From Luidia sarsii (lineage: Eukaryota; Echinodermata; Asteroidea; Paxillosida; Luidiidae), in contig OX465118.1 of assembly GCA_949987565.1 (NCBI GenBank), positions 8,431,564 to 8,495,563 on the forward strand: a DNA stretch of 64,000 nt, written 5' to 3'. Below are positions 11,059 through 22,400 of the stretch, piece after piece. The translations under genes and the position numbers were made by a program. Within the stretch, counting starts at the first letter, position 1; each line of letters opens with the position of its first letter. The notes under the pieces were generated by a model. It was given only the letters and a program-made list of their open reading frames with translations. It did no database searches and was not told the DNA's origin.

Positions 11059-12280
11059 TAATCCTAAGCGTTAGGACTTACGCAGCCGATGGACATATTT
11101 TTCAAGTGTCGTATTTCCAGCAGGGCGCTAGTCAGACTAGACTCATCACTTTTCGCCGAGGTGTCCGCAGTCAACTCCCGCTGCACGTTCCTGCCCCTAA
11201 TAGTAAATTATATTTCTCTTGGTTATAATGTGACGTAAGCCTGCCGAACGGCGTGAAGAAGTTTAGTTTACGTCTGTACACACTTGAACCCTTTCAAGGA
11301 CGATTCGCGCTTCCTTGGTGCGGGGTGGATAATCGTGCAGGCAGATGTGATTATGTTTATGTTTATGTGCATCTTTGGGGCGGCTGTATGCTAGTACTGC
11401 CAACAATTCAGCCGGTGTCACACGCAGGCTAGTATTTACCTTGCCTGTGTATACGGTTGGCAGATTCCAGGTATGGACGTTCGTTGCAAATTTGCTTAAT
11501 AATGAATCCTGCTGACGGCATTTGTGGGATGGATATGGTAGGGTGCTTTTAAAAGCAATGGGGTTTATTCACCAGCTTGCGATCTCAGTCCAGTCAAGGC
11601 CAAATCAGATCGGGTGAATGTATCAACTGCGAATAATAGAAGCCTATTATTCGAATAGTTGTGTCTATTAGGTTAATATTGATTCTTATTCTGTTGACTA
11701 TCTGTCGATTTTTGATTCAATTGTTCTTTGTAATGCATTTTTTCTCTTTTAGTTGTTTCTCTAATTATGTGATATTTTCCTGAGTTTTTGTTCAGCTGTA
11801 TATTTTGATATACAGGTGGTGGCTTGTATATCAACTGCGAATAATACAAAACCTACGAATAGTTGTGTCTAAGTTTCTTTCATTGTCATCGCTCCTCCTA
11901 TTTATTTTTGTTTAATTTTTGTCGTCTTCATTAACCCGTCTAATCTTCTTGTTTGTGTTCTCTTGTCTGTTTGTTCTTGTATTTGCGTCTAATTTGTCTG
12001 TAAAGGCTGTTCTCTACAAGCCTTGGCTTTAAGTTCTTTATATATCAAATTTGTGTTTAACACTTCGTTATAGTGTTATTATATATATAGTTATTTAATT
12101 CACGTTATCCATTCTGATGTGTATGCTTGTGGAAGTATGGAAATAAATGTTATTATTGAATTGAATTTAATTGAATTGAATAAGTTCTGCTACCATCATT
12201 CCGACGTAAATTAGCCACAAGGTTTTCCAGAGTTTTTTCTCATTTAGTTTTATCTCTCTTTTTTAATCCTGTGGATGTAT
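11059..12280. other. Intergenic, AT-rich; LINE-type tail near 12130-12182
   Basis: I see no gene here. The segment 12130-12182 has GGAAATAAATGTTATTATTG followed by (TTGAA)-type repeats, typical of the 3' tail of a non-LTR retrotransposon. The phrase ATATCAACTGCGAATAATA recurs near 11616 and 11827. Confidence 0.5.
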
Positions 12281-12440
12281 GTTCAGGCCTGATGACGGCC
12301 ATAGCACACTGGTCGAGACATCGAGTTACCATTCAGGTTCTTTTCAGAACTACATCTCTTCTTTAAGAGACCTTATAAACACGGTGTCACCGCAAACCTT
12401 CCTATATTGATTCACCCACCACGCAAAGCCTTAAGTCTTA
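12281..12440 (+). mobile_element. R2 family copy with hammerhead-like core
   Basis: Starts CCTGATGACGGCC, hairpin GGCCA...TGGTC, then CGAGACATCGAGTTACC and, 90 bp on, GGTGTCACCGCAAACCTTCC. The same block appears at 17020, 32890, 35560, 41985 and 50865. Confidence 0.7.
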
Positions 12441-12567
12441 TTCATTTATGGACTACAACAATAATTTTCTTGGAATGTGGAGCTTAGATGGCATGAATGA
12501 TGAGTAAACTCCGAACCAGCTCCATCTGACTGGTCTATCGACAAGCTATTACCCAGAAAAAAACTGT

Positions 12568-12975
12568 GTATAATGTGACCCGGCACAGCATAATGAGGAA
12601 TAACCCCCACTTTTGAGATTTTGAGATTTTCTAATGAAGTGAAAGAGTATACCATTAGCTTTCAAATGATATCAAAATTATTTCCGTGTGAACTTTGTGG
12701 TAAACAGTACAAGGGGACTTCGCTCGTTCATTTGGTACCAGACACAATATAGCAGTGCCATTCTCACTCCCCGGCCATTCAAAAAGGCAGGAACTTTAAA
12801 TTACATTTTCATGAAAACAATACACAAACACTCCCCCGAAATCCTCGTTTTTTCAACATTTAGAGACGGATTTCGGAAAAATCCTTTGGACATAATATCC
12901 TTTAATACATTAACTTCCCGAAAATACAAAAAAACACAAATAGATTTTTTTATCCAATGGCATGCCCTCCAATAA
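12568..12975 (+). mobile_element. MITE copy, right end lost
   Basis: GTGACCCGGCACAGCATAAT starts a block nearly identical for about 170 bp to the element at 14326-14648 (shared TTTGAGATTTTGAGATTTTC). No matching right terminal repeat is visible. Confidence 0.75.
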
Positions 12976-12998
12976 TTATAAACTGATCAGAATTAGAT

Positions 12999-13350
12999 CA
13001 ATTTGATCAGATCAATCGAGACAGCGGCATTGACATCCCCGGTTTCTGGCTCCCCACCATTAGACGCCACGACCGCCGACCCACCACGGACAGGGCCGCT
13101 AGTGGACGCCAGAATCGCGCGCCAAACCGCACGATCACCACTACGACGTCCGCAAACCGGTGCACAGGAACCGGCGAAGCGGACATAAACAGACGCCGCA
13201 GCGCGCATTCTTCAGTTGCCTGATGAAGGTTCGCAGTTAGCAACCGAAACGTCGCCACCAGCAACGACACATCGCGTGACTTTAATCACCCTTTCCACTT
13301 ATCTGCACCACCGAGATGAACAACCCCTTCATTTCTATTGATCAGAATTA
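12999..13350 (+). mobile_element. Penelope-like element: ORF C-terminus and 3' end
   Basis: A frame beginning INRDSGIDIPGFWLP, followed by an Arg/Thr-rich tail, runs to a TGA at 13220-13223. This resembles the end of the GIY-YIG-containing ORF of Penelope-like retroelements. The stop is followed at once by GATGAAGG...CCGAAACGTC, the sequence usual at this place in the family. The GIY-YIG catalytic part itself is missing. The word GATCAGAATTAG occurs both at 12986 and at 13340. Confidence 0.6.
13211..13266 (+). ncRNA. Type I hammerhead-ribozyme-like motif
   Basis: Core CTGATGA at 13220-13226, stem II GGTT/AACC (extended by GC/GC with a bulged C), GAAA at 13246-13249 and cleavage-type triplet GTC at 13251-13253. 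Stem III would be the self-complementary ACGT, as in minimal hammerheads thought to act as dimers. Stem I could be GTTGC (13215-13219) with GCAAC (13261-13265), offset, or just GC/GC. Hammerhead motifs are described in Penelope-like elements; activity of this copy is unknown. Confidence 0.45.
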
Positions 13351-13404
13351 GCTTGGTCACGGTATTGTGAGTGGGTAAACAACAATAGTAGGCAATGCAT
13401 AGGC

Positions 13405-13545
13405 CTACATCTATATGGGGTACCCCCGCACATTAACTATAGGAGCTTCACCGAGGCAAAGCAAACGCTTGCAAATTTATGCATAAACCTACATGTACAT
13501 CTACAATGGGGTACCCCCGCACATTAACAATAGGAGCTTTACTTC
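13405..13545. repeat. Imperfect direct duplication
   Basis: GGGGTACCCCCGCACATTAA followed by AATAGGAGCTT-like sequence occurs at about 13417 and 13507, each preceded by ACATCTA-type sequence. Confidence 0.7.
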
Positions 13546-13849
13546 CTATTCTAAAAAGGCTAGCCAGAGATTGTAATTTCTTAGGAAACTTAGGGAGTTT
13601 CATGTAGACAATAGCATCTTAGTTCTCCTTTATCAGTCTGTGATACAAAGTGTTCTTATATTAAATTTGTAGTGTACTTTTGGCAATCTCTCTCAAGTCA
13701 ATGTAAAAAAAACTTGTAAGACCGAGCCAAATCGCCCAGAAAATAACCCGATCAAACCTTCCCTAAATAGGTTCTTTGTATGAAAAACGCTTTCTTCTGA
13801 AAGTCCACAGCATTACATGTCTGACCCCTCACACCCATTGCACCTTTTT

Positions 13850-14224
13850 TTTCTGTGTTACAGTCGGTCTGGCGTTCGCTTGTGTGTCCCCAAGACTATT
13901 CGCTCCTGGTTAGGCAGTCATTCACCCCCACACGCTATTCACATTTTAATAAGATATTCCAAGCGGTAGATGACTATTTTATAACGGCTGAGCCTTTTTT
14001 GCCCTATTGCCACAAACGTTGCATCTGCGTATGTTAATGCTTTTATGTGACTTTCTGGTGTATCCGTGGGTTTAGTTCGATAATTGTATTGGATGTGTAT
14101 GTGTAATCTGTGTATTATTGATTTCTTACAGTATTTAAATGGTTTTATCACATGTTTTATTTTGTAACGTGTTTTTTTTTCAGTGGAAGGCAAATTTCTA
14201 TGTTTTTATGTGGATAATAAATTA

Positions 14225-14258
<34 letters not shown>
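13850..14258 (+). repeat. LINE-like 3' end with (AATC)n tail
   Basis: A 350-bp AT-rich stretch ends in AATAAATTAAATC and about nine AATC tetramers at 14222-14258, the usual signature of a CR1/L2-type 3' end. A short frame with GVRLCVPKTIRSWLGS precedes it, but I cannot place it confidently. Confidence 0.45.
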
Positions 14259-14325
14259 ACAAAAGATTTCTAGTGGAGAGGAGGCAAAGCCTACGCTAGC
14301 AAATGTCTGCATATTATTAAACATC

Positions 14326-14648
14326 TACAATTGTGACCCGGCACATCATAATGAGGAATAACGCCCACTTTTGAGATTTTGAGATTTTCTAATGATGTGA
14401 AAGAGTATACCATTAGCTTTCAAATGGTATCAAAATTATTTCCGTGTGAACTTTGTTGAAACAGTACAAGGGGACTTCGCTCGTTCATTCGGCACCAGAC
14501 ACAATATAGCAACGCCATAATATCCTCCAATACATTAATTAAAAAAAAAATTATCGAATTGAGAAGATACTTTGACTTCAGGCGTTGTTTACTCGAAACA
14601 AGTTTTGGTGGGATATTCCTCATGTCGCTGTGCCGGGTCACAATTGGG
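14326..14648. mobile_element. MITE, complete, terminal inverted repeats of about 25-30 bp
   Basis: The left end CAATTGTGACCCGGCACA mirrors the right end TGTGCCGGGTCACAATTG, and ATGAGGAATA mirrors TATTCCTCAT just inside. The length is about 320 bp and it is non-coding. It is the full-length relative of the copy at 12568. Confidence 0.9.
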
Positions 14649-14732
14649 ATGCCCCGCCAACGTATCTTTTTTTACACCGCAGTCAAGGGTTTTTCGCTGA
14701 ACTTGTGCAAATCCGCGCTTGAAAATAGACTG

Positions 14733-16063
14733 TAGCCCTGTGTTATGCAAGAAGCACTTACAGACTTCACTGGAACAGTATCGGTAGGTGGTCGTAATAT
14801 TTCAAATTTACGACTTGCCGACGACATTGATTTAATAGCTGGTTCTAATGATGAACTAAAGGTAAATCTAAAATTTAGTGGGCCTGACGTTTCGATCCTA
14901 GCAGGACCTTTCTCAAAGGCAGAGTGACAAGGACAAAACAGATACATGTACACGAAGGCAGGGGGAGGGAGTGAATAGGACACGGATGAGAAACAAAGGA
15001 CAAAGAGTGAAGCTGGTAGGGAGAGATCAAAGGGAAGGGCAAGGGGTAGGGTAGGGATTAGTGAGAGGAGGGGGAAAGATCAAAGAGAAGGGCAAGGAGT
15101 GGGCTAGGGATTAGTGACAATAGGGGGAAAGATCAAAGAGAGAAGTGTGAAAGACTGAACACAAAAGAAGGATTATCAGAAAGCTGCATGGTGTTAGTCA
15201 TTACCCTCCTGGATGTTGATGTTGAGACCATGTGGATGTTGAGACCATGTGGTTGAATAGTCCGAAGACACTTCATGAACTAAAGGGTTTGACAGAAAGA
15301 CTGGACAACACAGCAAGAAGTTATGGCATGGAAATTAGTAGAGAGAAGAGCAAAGTAATGGTAACATCAAGAAAGAATAATGAAAATGTTGGAGAGGAGG
15401 ATAATACGGATATAAAGGTGAATGGAGAAGTACTAGAGGAAGTGAGCAAGTTCCAGTATCTGGGCTCTACACTGAATGAGGATGTTACATCAAAAGATGA
15501 AATTAAGAAAAGATTGGCTATAGCTACTGGCCAATTAGCCAAATTGAATAAATTATGGAGTAGCCGTAATATCTTGCTACCAACCAAGTTTAAATTAATG
15601 CATTCACTAATAACATCAATAGCATTTTACGGATGTGAAGCTTGGACGTATAGTGTTCTCCTGGAAAAGAGAATAGAGGCTTTTGAAATGCGATGCTGCA
15701 GAAGATTGTTAGGCATAAGTTGGAAAGACAACCGAACAAAATTTGAGTCTGTAAGGAGTGAAATTCGTAAGAAAGTTGGAGAATTTGAGCTATTACTAGA
15801 AGTAGCACAGAAGAGAAAGTTGCGATGGTTTAGACGTGTAAGCAGAAGACCTGGAACATTGGCGCATGATGTCATGCATGGAATGGTTAATGGAAGTAGG
15901 AGAAGAGGCAGACCTAGAGCCAACTGGAGTGGAGATGTTGGGAAATGGACTGCACAAACAGTGGTGGAATGCGTGAGGGCAGCTCAAGATAGAAAGAATT
16001 GGAGGAAGACACTCAACACTGTGCCCCAACGGCTTTTAGCTACGGGAGTGACCTGACCTGACC
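14733..16063 (+). mobile_element. Non-LTR retrotransposon, 5'-truncated, reverse transcriptase C-terminal part
   Basis: Frame one (about 14745-14862) has SNLRLADDIDLIAG, the RT active-site region with LADD in place of FADD. After an insertion, frame two (15275-16056) continues with GMEISREKSKVM, KFQYLGSTLNED, YGCEAWT, EMRCCRRLLGISW, RKLRWF and RRRGRPRANW, ending in TGA. These are hallmarks of the endonuclease-reverse transcriptase LINEs common in marine invertebrates. The 3' end is a short (ACCTG)n repeat at 16049-16063. It lacks the endonuclease and most of the RT, so it is dead. Confidence 0.85.
14863..15274 (+). mobile_element. R1 element inserted in the LINE, with 12-bp target-site duplication
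   Basis: ATGAACTAAAGG occurs at 14851-14862 and again at 15275-15286, exactly flanking 412 bp that start TAAATCTAAAATTTAGTGGG (R1). Both copies of the duplication are in the same codon phase, so the LINE frame is continuous if the insert is ignored. This defines both ends of an R1 copy and shows that it moved after the LINE arrived. Confidence 0.85.
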
Positions 16064-16718
16064 TGTGTTACAAGATCAGCCATTGCAGCTGGACATTATT
16101 AACAGCAGCTAGAGATTTGCAAATAACAAGACATCTTACCTTTCGAGTCAAACTACAACTACAACAACGACTTGGTCACATTCCGCTCCTGCACAAGAAA
16201 TCCCAACTGGCTGATCTCCGACGGTAACGCAGCACTCACTACGTGTGGTCTCTTTTCAAGCACAGTTTGGCATGAATACAGCGAAAAACCCATGCATGGC
16301 TGCGGTTTAAAAAAAAAAACAATTATTGCGCGCCCATCGCACACTTTCAACTTTTAAAGGAGCTTTACTTATACAAAAAGAGTTCCAGCGGAGAGGATGA
16401 GAAAGTAAGGCGATCGCTATAGGTGAAATGGTGTCTTTACACACTGGTATAGCCTACAGTGAGAAACAGCTGTAGATGCCTCGAACCGGGTCGTGCAATC
16501 ACCAGTGCCTTAGCTTAGCAACAAGTAGACACGCAACAACAGCCAACAACAGCCAACTTCGTAGTGAATTACGGAATCCGCATGAAGGGACCTCCGACAA
16601 TTCTTCATCTCGTGCGCACGATTTATTACTGCGTTCTGAATGATACATGTAGGCCCTATGTTGTACGAGGAACGTCTGGTGTCGTAATAAAATCGCCTAT
16701 GCTCTAGCTGGCAGATGA

Positions 16719-16850
16719 ATAGGCCGTTTTCGAAATGAAGGCTTAGGCTCGGGCTCCGATGCTTTGTCTCCAGGCTTCTGAGAAAACCTGAAAATCCAGG
16801 TTGTGGTTTGTTTCCGAATTTGAAGGTTTGTTGGCTTGATAGACCGACCG
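16719..16850 (+). mobile_element. R4 element, first copy
   Basis: Starts GGCCGTTTTCGAAATGAAGG, with GGCTTAGGCTCGGGCTC and AACCTGAAAATCCAGG. It matches 17140-17257 in the same orientation. Confidence 0.6.
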
Positions 16851-16934
16851 ACAGACATACAAACAGACAGACCGACTGAGCAGGACCTTCCTCAAAGGTG
16901 GTAATGACTTACATTTTTATAATACATATAGTAT

Positions 16935-17125
16935 CAAATGAGATTTGAAGGTTTGCATGGTGAGAATATCAGGATAAATAGGTTTGCGGAGACACCAGGA
17001 GACTTCAGGAGAAGACGAGCAGAGTATACTGTTCGAAACGTCGAGTTCCTCCGGTTCTTTTCAAAACCACACTTACTCACAAAAGAGAATTTACATGGTG
17101 TCTCCGCAAACCTATTTAACATGTA
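16935..17125. mobile_element. R2 family, palindromic copy
   Basis: GAAGGTTTGCATGGTGAG and GGTTTGCGGAGACACCA are answered by TGGTGTCTCCGCAAACC at the right; the middle holds CTGTTCGAAACGTCGAG. It sits between two R4 copies. Confidence 0.7.
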
Positions 17126-17139
17126 GTATCGGTCAATCC

Positions 17140-17376
17140 ATATGCCCCTTCACGAATCCATGGATCAGGCTCGGGCTCAGGCTTCGTCTCCGTCTGACAA
17201 AGCCTGAAAATCCAGATTGTGGTTTGTTTCCGAGTTTAAAAGTCTGATGGCTTGATAGGTACAGAAAATGTACCAAAAACCTGGGGCCAAACACTTTAAA
17301 TGCATGTGATAATTATTATAACGAGTAAGATAAATATAACCGAAGCCTAGACTAAGCCTTCATTTCGAAAACGGCT
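17140..17376 (+). mobile_element. R4 element, second copy
   Basis: Begins CCCCTTCACGAATCCATGG, shares CTGAAAATCCAGATTGTGG with the first copy, and ends GCCTTCATTTCGAAAACGGC, the inverse of the R4 left end. Confidence 0.6.
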
Positions 17377-17514
17377 TAAATTAGCACCAGATCAGTAGGC
17401 AAAAAAAACGAAGCCCGTAAAGGAACAACCGACTACTGTCGATTCAATAACTCAATGGCCTTAATATTCAGGAAAGGACTGACTAATCCTCACCTCATTA
17501 ACATCAGATCTGGT

Positions 17515-17790
17515 GATATACAAAAATGTTGCAAACTGCTCATTAACATCTCTTTTCTTTCATCTTCTGTGCGGCTTTCCCCTTTGATCTCCCACCTCCC
17601 TCCCGTCCCATTGATATTCCCTACCCTTTTGGTTGTTTTCCCTAATCTTCCCTCCCTTGTTGTTCATCTGCATCCCACTCCCTCCCCCTTTGTCCTTCCT
17701 CTGTCTGTGCGTGCATGCCCTCGCCACTTTGCCTTTGAGAAAGGTCCCGCTAGGATCGAAACGTCAGGCCCTCCAACTTTTGAGATCTAT
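17515..17790 (-). mobile_element. R1 family, long copy
   Basis: TACAAAAATGTTGCAAACTG at the left, about 180 bp of pyrimidine-rich interior, then TTTGAGAAAGGTCCCGCTAG and GATCGAAACGTCAGGCCC. The interior is the complement of the copy at 26925-27135. Confidence 0.8.
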
Positions 17791-18650
17791 TCAATAACTT
17801 TTCAAAATACCTCAGTCAGTGTCCTTTCCTCGTTCGAAAACAAAGACACTTTGTAAACAAAACCACATTCTGGGGGGCAAATGAAACTTAACGCCATTAG
17901 ACGCTATTTTATTGGAGTTCAGCTTGGACTTGGATCAAATGTCTCCCCAATTAGGAAAACCGGTCAACAACACGGAAAGAAGATGTGTATTTTACACTAT
18001 TTACATTTTCTAAAATAGAAATTCTTGATATCTATCAGGGCACCATCGGACGGAATCGAGGCTATTTGACAGATTTTATACTTAAAAATAATAGGGAAAT
18101 AGTTTGTACAATGAACATTTTTAAACAATAAACAGGTTTATTTCACTGTTTATTAAAAATATTCCCTTAAAATGCTTCCACTTTTGGGGGAAATAACTTT
18201 TTTTATTCTAATTAGTAAATTGTCACTTTTAACAATTTGATATTTGGAGAATATTAACCCTAAACAGGGGTAATAAACAAGTACAATCGAATGTGCATAG
18301 ACTATAAACTCCTCATGATATCACTTTCAAGAATACAAACCCCAGCAGGGTTTATATTTGCCCCCAAACAGGGATGATATGAAACACGGCGGAGGAATTT
18401 CTGATATTATTATATATATTGTATGTTTTCACAAAATATATGACCTGGAAGAGACACAAGCCACACAAAAATAATTAATTAACCCAAAACAAAAGATTTG
18501 AGTTCCAGCATTCTTACCATCTGAGCTTTTCTTTGTCCATTTTTTCAAAATTGTTAAAAGTTCCCAGTCAGTTTCCATTTGTTCCCATTTGCTTGACCAA
18601 AATAAAAGAGCGATTTAAACGAGCGATTTACAAAACGGAACAGCAGAGAA
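17791..18650. other. Intergenic, AT-rich, nothing recognised except SINE-tail words
   Basis: No gene-like frame. Near 18490-18590, GAGTTCCAGCATTCTTACC and AAAGTTCCCAGTCAG look like an antisense tRNA-derived SINE remnant of the type seen at 47.3 kb. Confidence 0.5.
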
Positions 18651-18656
18651 GTTGAA

Positions 18657-18907
18657 GAGGATGTTCACAGAATTTGTCTACTAAGACAGTTTGGAAGATG
18701 ATAAGTTGTCTTGATGGCAATGGCATCTCAGTGTGTCTATCACATCTTAGTATTGGCCGAAAGAGTTCAGAGAGGATGTTCACAGAATTTGTCTACTGAG
18801 ACAGTTTGGAAGATTATAAGAGGGGGGGCATCTGTTGGACGGAAATACAGTTGTCTTGATGGCAATGGCAGTCTTAAGTGTGTCTATCACATCCTGGTAT
18901 TGGCCGA
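18657..18907. repeat. Tandem duplication, about 115-135 bp
   Basis: GAGGATGTTCACAGAATTTG starts at 18657 and 18772; both copies go on to TTGTCTTGATGGCAATGGC and GTGTCTATCACATC. Copy 2 carries about 30 extra bases (GAGGGGGGGCATCTG...). Confidence 0.85.
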
Positions 18908-19456
18908 GCCCCAACACCCCTTCCTGACAATGGCAAAAACGAGAGTTGGGGTTCTGTAGGTACACCACGCAAAGTGCCTCTTGGAGAAGAGCACCGCACC
19001 GGTTCTGACACAAAGCAGAGAGTCTTCACTCGACGCTTCTCCTCAGAACTGCAAATCGCCTAGAGGAGGTACTTCTCAAGACATCGCGGTGGTTTAAGGT
19101 TGGGGGATCCCTGTATACCTATCAGATGGCATTATCATTGCTCCATTGTTGGAACACCAATTAATGCACAGGGAGTTAACTTGTTCCACTGCTCTGCCAT
19201 TCCTAGGTTTCTAAGCTGAAAAGAATCAATGCATAGGGTCCAATGTCAAGATACCAATACACAGGGAGCTTAGGGGTACGGTTGCAAGGACCCCCGTTCA
19301 TTCTCCATTGCTCTGCTATTCCTACGTATATTTTTCCACTGGTATGATACGACTGCATATCGATCTAGGGTTTTGGGTATGGTAAAGTGGGGTAGGAGGC
19401 TGATGCCCCCACCCCTTCTCCCTTCCCTCCCCCCTCTTGATCCGGGATGGGGGCGA

Positions 19457-22400
19457 CTAGACGGCACTCTCCTGGGGCGACTGGGTGGGGCGGTGCAGGA
19501 TGGGCGGGATGGGCTCGGTGGAGTGGAGCGGGCGGAGGACGGGCGACCGGGCCGAGAGGATCTGGGCCACGGCCAGCCGCTGGCCCTGGTGGCCGGCCGC
19601 CGCCGCCGCGGCCGACGACTCCTGGCCGCCGACGGCCCGCAGCGAGCGCAGCTTGGCCGAGGTGACGGGCTCGCCCTGCCGCAGCTGCAGGCGCGGCCCC
19701 CGCTTGGTGCGGTTGCCCTCCTTGACGACCACGCCCGGCGACAAATCCATGGACTCAATCTGAGCAAAAGTCCAGAATACAAAAAAATTAAACAAACGGT
19801 CCACAATCACATCAAGGCTCTAATTGATCTACAAAAATGATGCAAACTGCTTACTGACTAAAATTACCAAAATGAGAATCTTCAAAATTGAGTGGGCCTG
19901 ACGTTTCGATCCGAGCAGGACCTTTCTCAAAGGCATTAAGGCTCTGAAGGAAGTCTGCCTTAGGATCACATCCGTCTGGTGGCCATGGGCATTGAAGAGT
20001 GGCTTAGCATAGCTGCCAACCTATCTTAAAGGGAATTAGGAACACTTCTGCTAAGAGACAAAATCACAGAGCAAACTACATAGGAATACGTGTGCATTGC
20101 CAAGCCTCAGAATCTGTTGTTATAAATCTGTTGGCATCGGTATCTGTTTTCATTTTTACCCCCAAAAAGAAGAATGATTCCTCCAAAATAGGAAAGGTTG
20201 GAAGCTATGGGTTAAGCTCCTGTCTATGAAATTGACCCCCCCCCCTCCCTCTGTTAGTATGTCATTGGGCTCACCAGTGGCGGAGGCAGTGGGGTGATGC
20301 CACCACTGACGGCGTTGCTCTCATACGCTGCCCTCATCTGCATGGGCATGGTGTTGGTGCTGCCCACAGTCATGGAGCTAGCCATGACCTGCCCGGGTCC
20401 CTTGGAGTTTGGCTCTGCGCACAGAATCAAAGGGGCGGCAGAGAAGAGAGAGAGAAGAGAGAAGGGAGCGCGGCTTGAATGAGGTGAAAGATTCCTACCG
20501 TAGACCCCGATGCACCGGCATCAGGATGCAATCATGGAGGGACACACAACTTTCGCTACATTTGACGTCAGTTGCATCGGGCTTATATGTGACAACTCCT
20601 CGGCTAGCTTCATTGAAATGGGAGGAATTCCACCTGGCACCAGTAGTTGATTTCAGCAAACTCATTGTAACTAACGATCAATGCACAGAAACCATACGGG
20701 CCTATCACAACTTACGACGCGTTGTCATCAGTCGTACGTTGAGTTACGATGCATCGTAAGGCTTTGTCAAATCCACCAAAGTCCTGGTCTGCCAATCGAA
20801 TCGAGGCCAGAGAACGGAACAAGGCTTGAATGACACTATATGTCAGTACTGTGCCGTGATAGTGGAGTGTTGCAACCGTTTTATCTTTCTAATCCATTCC
20901 ATCCCTGTCGGCCATTGGATGTTTCTGTTTCTTATGTCCCATCTTCAGCTGCTCGGATCAGCTGTTTCAATCCTTTCAAGTAGAGAGCGTGCGGCCATCA
21001 GAGGAAGAGCCAGTAACTTGATGTTTCAGGGCAATGTGAGTTCTGCCTGTCCCAACCAATGTCCCGACCTGCTAAGTCCCAACCAATGATGGTGGTGCTC
21101 CTAAGTGACTCTGCAGGCGGGTATGATGGAAGACCTAGGGAGGGACAGACTAAAGGACACGTCACACGGGCCTATTTTGGCAGGCAACTTGGAGACAACT
21201 ATCCGCACTCCATGTGAAGTGAATCACTTCAGCAGCACAGAGGAAATTGATCGTGCAGTAACTGCCACACTAAGTGCTACAGAGTGTCACCGCAAAACCT
21301 TCCACTCAGCATTTCCACCATGCAAACCTTCAAGTCTTATTGTACAGTAACTCTCAATATCCCATAGCAAATAAAATCTTAATCATTTGGAAGGTTAATG
21401 CACTTCTCACAGATTGCCTGGAGCCGCAAAACGCCTCACACGAGATGGCCTTGGGAACAAGTTATGTAGAATGCCTGTCGGTGGATCTAGGTGAGGGTGG
21501 GGGTGGGGGGAAAGGACGCTCACCATTTCTGATGGACTCGGAGGTGTCGCTGCTACCCTTGACGGCGTAGGTGCTGGTCTTGGCGGCTTTGTCTGTGCTG
21601 GAGATGTAGCGTCCCGTTCTCATGGCGATCAGGCGGGCATGGGCTGCCTCCACGGCTGGGTCCACAATGGCAAACTTGGTCTTCACCCTATCACAGCATT
21701 CAAGTCATATGACAAAGATAAGAGAGCATAGATAAAGAGAGAAATGAAATCTCAAAAGTCAGTGGGCCTGACATTTCGATCCTAGCAGGACCTTTCTCAA
21801 AGGCAAAGAAAGGCCTTTGAGAAAGGTCTACTCCTCTAAGCCAAATACAAAGAGAGGTCTACTCCTTTAAGCCAAAGACCAAGAGAGATCTACTCCTCTA
21901 AGCCAAAGACCAAGAGAGGTCTACTCCTCTAAGCCAAAGACAAAGAGAGGTCTACGCCTCTAAGCCAAAGACCAAGAGAGATCTACTCCTCTAAGCCAAA
22001 GACAAAGAGAGATCTACTCCTCTAAGCCAAAGACCAAGAGAGATCTACTCCTCTAAGCCAAAGACCAAGAGAGATCTACTCCTCTAAGCCAAAGACAAAG
22101 AGAGGTCTACTCCTCTAAGCCAAACGATAACAAGTAAGAGGACCTGGTGTAAGGATACTCGTAGGACCTTTCTCAAAGGCCAACATACTCGAGTCTTTAC
22201 CAAAAGAGATGAATGGAGCATAGGGAGGCATGGTGTGGCTACCTGTGTGAGGGCAGTCTCTCAGGGTCCAATCTGATGACGGAGACGACGTTCCCCTTGT
22301 CATCGTACGTCACATCCTTGCTGCCAGGGGGCCGACCAGCCTGGACCTGTAAGGACACAAGCAGTGGCCTCAAAATCAGCTTTCAGTCCCGAACTGAAAG

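Noticed and set aside
14672..14983. Minus-strand frame with CHSAFEKGPARIETSG peptide, also seen near 9635, 17700, 26795, 49466, 51662, 51819 and 55503
   Set aside because: This recurring peptide is just the R1 core translated; it is a repeat, not a conserved protein domain.
10356..19456. Start exon of the transporter gene
   Set aside because: I looked for a minus-strand Met exon with a phase-0 donor but found none convincing among the transposon debris, so none is annotated.
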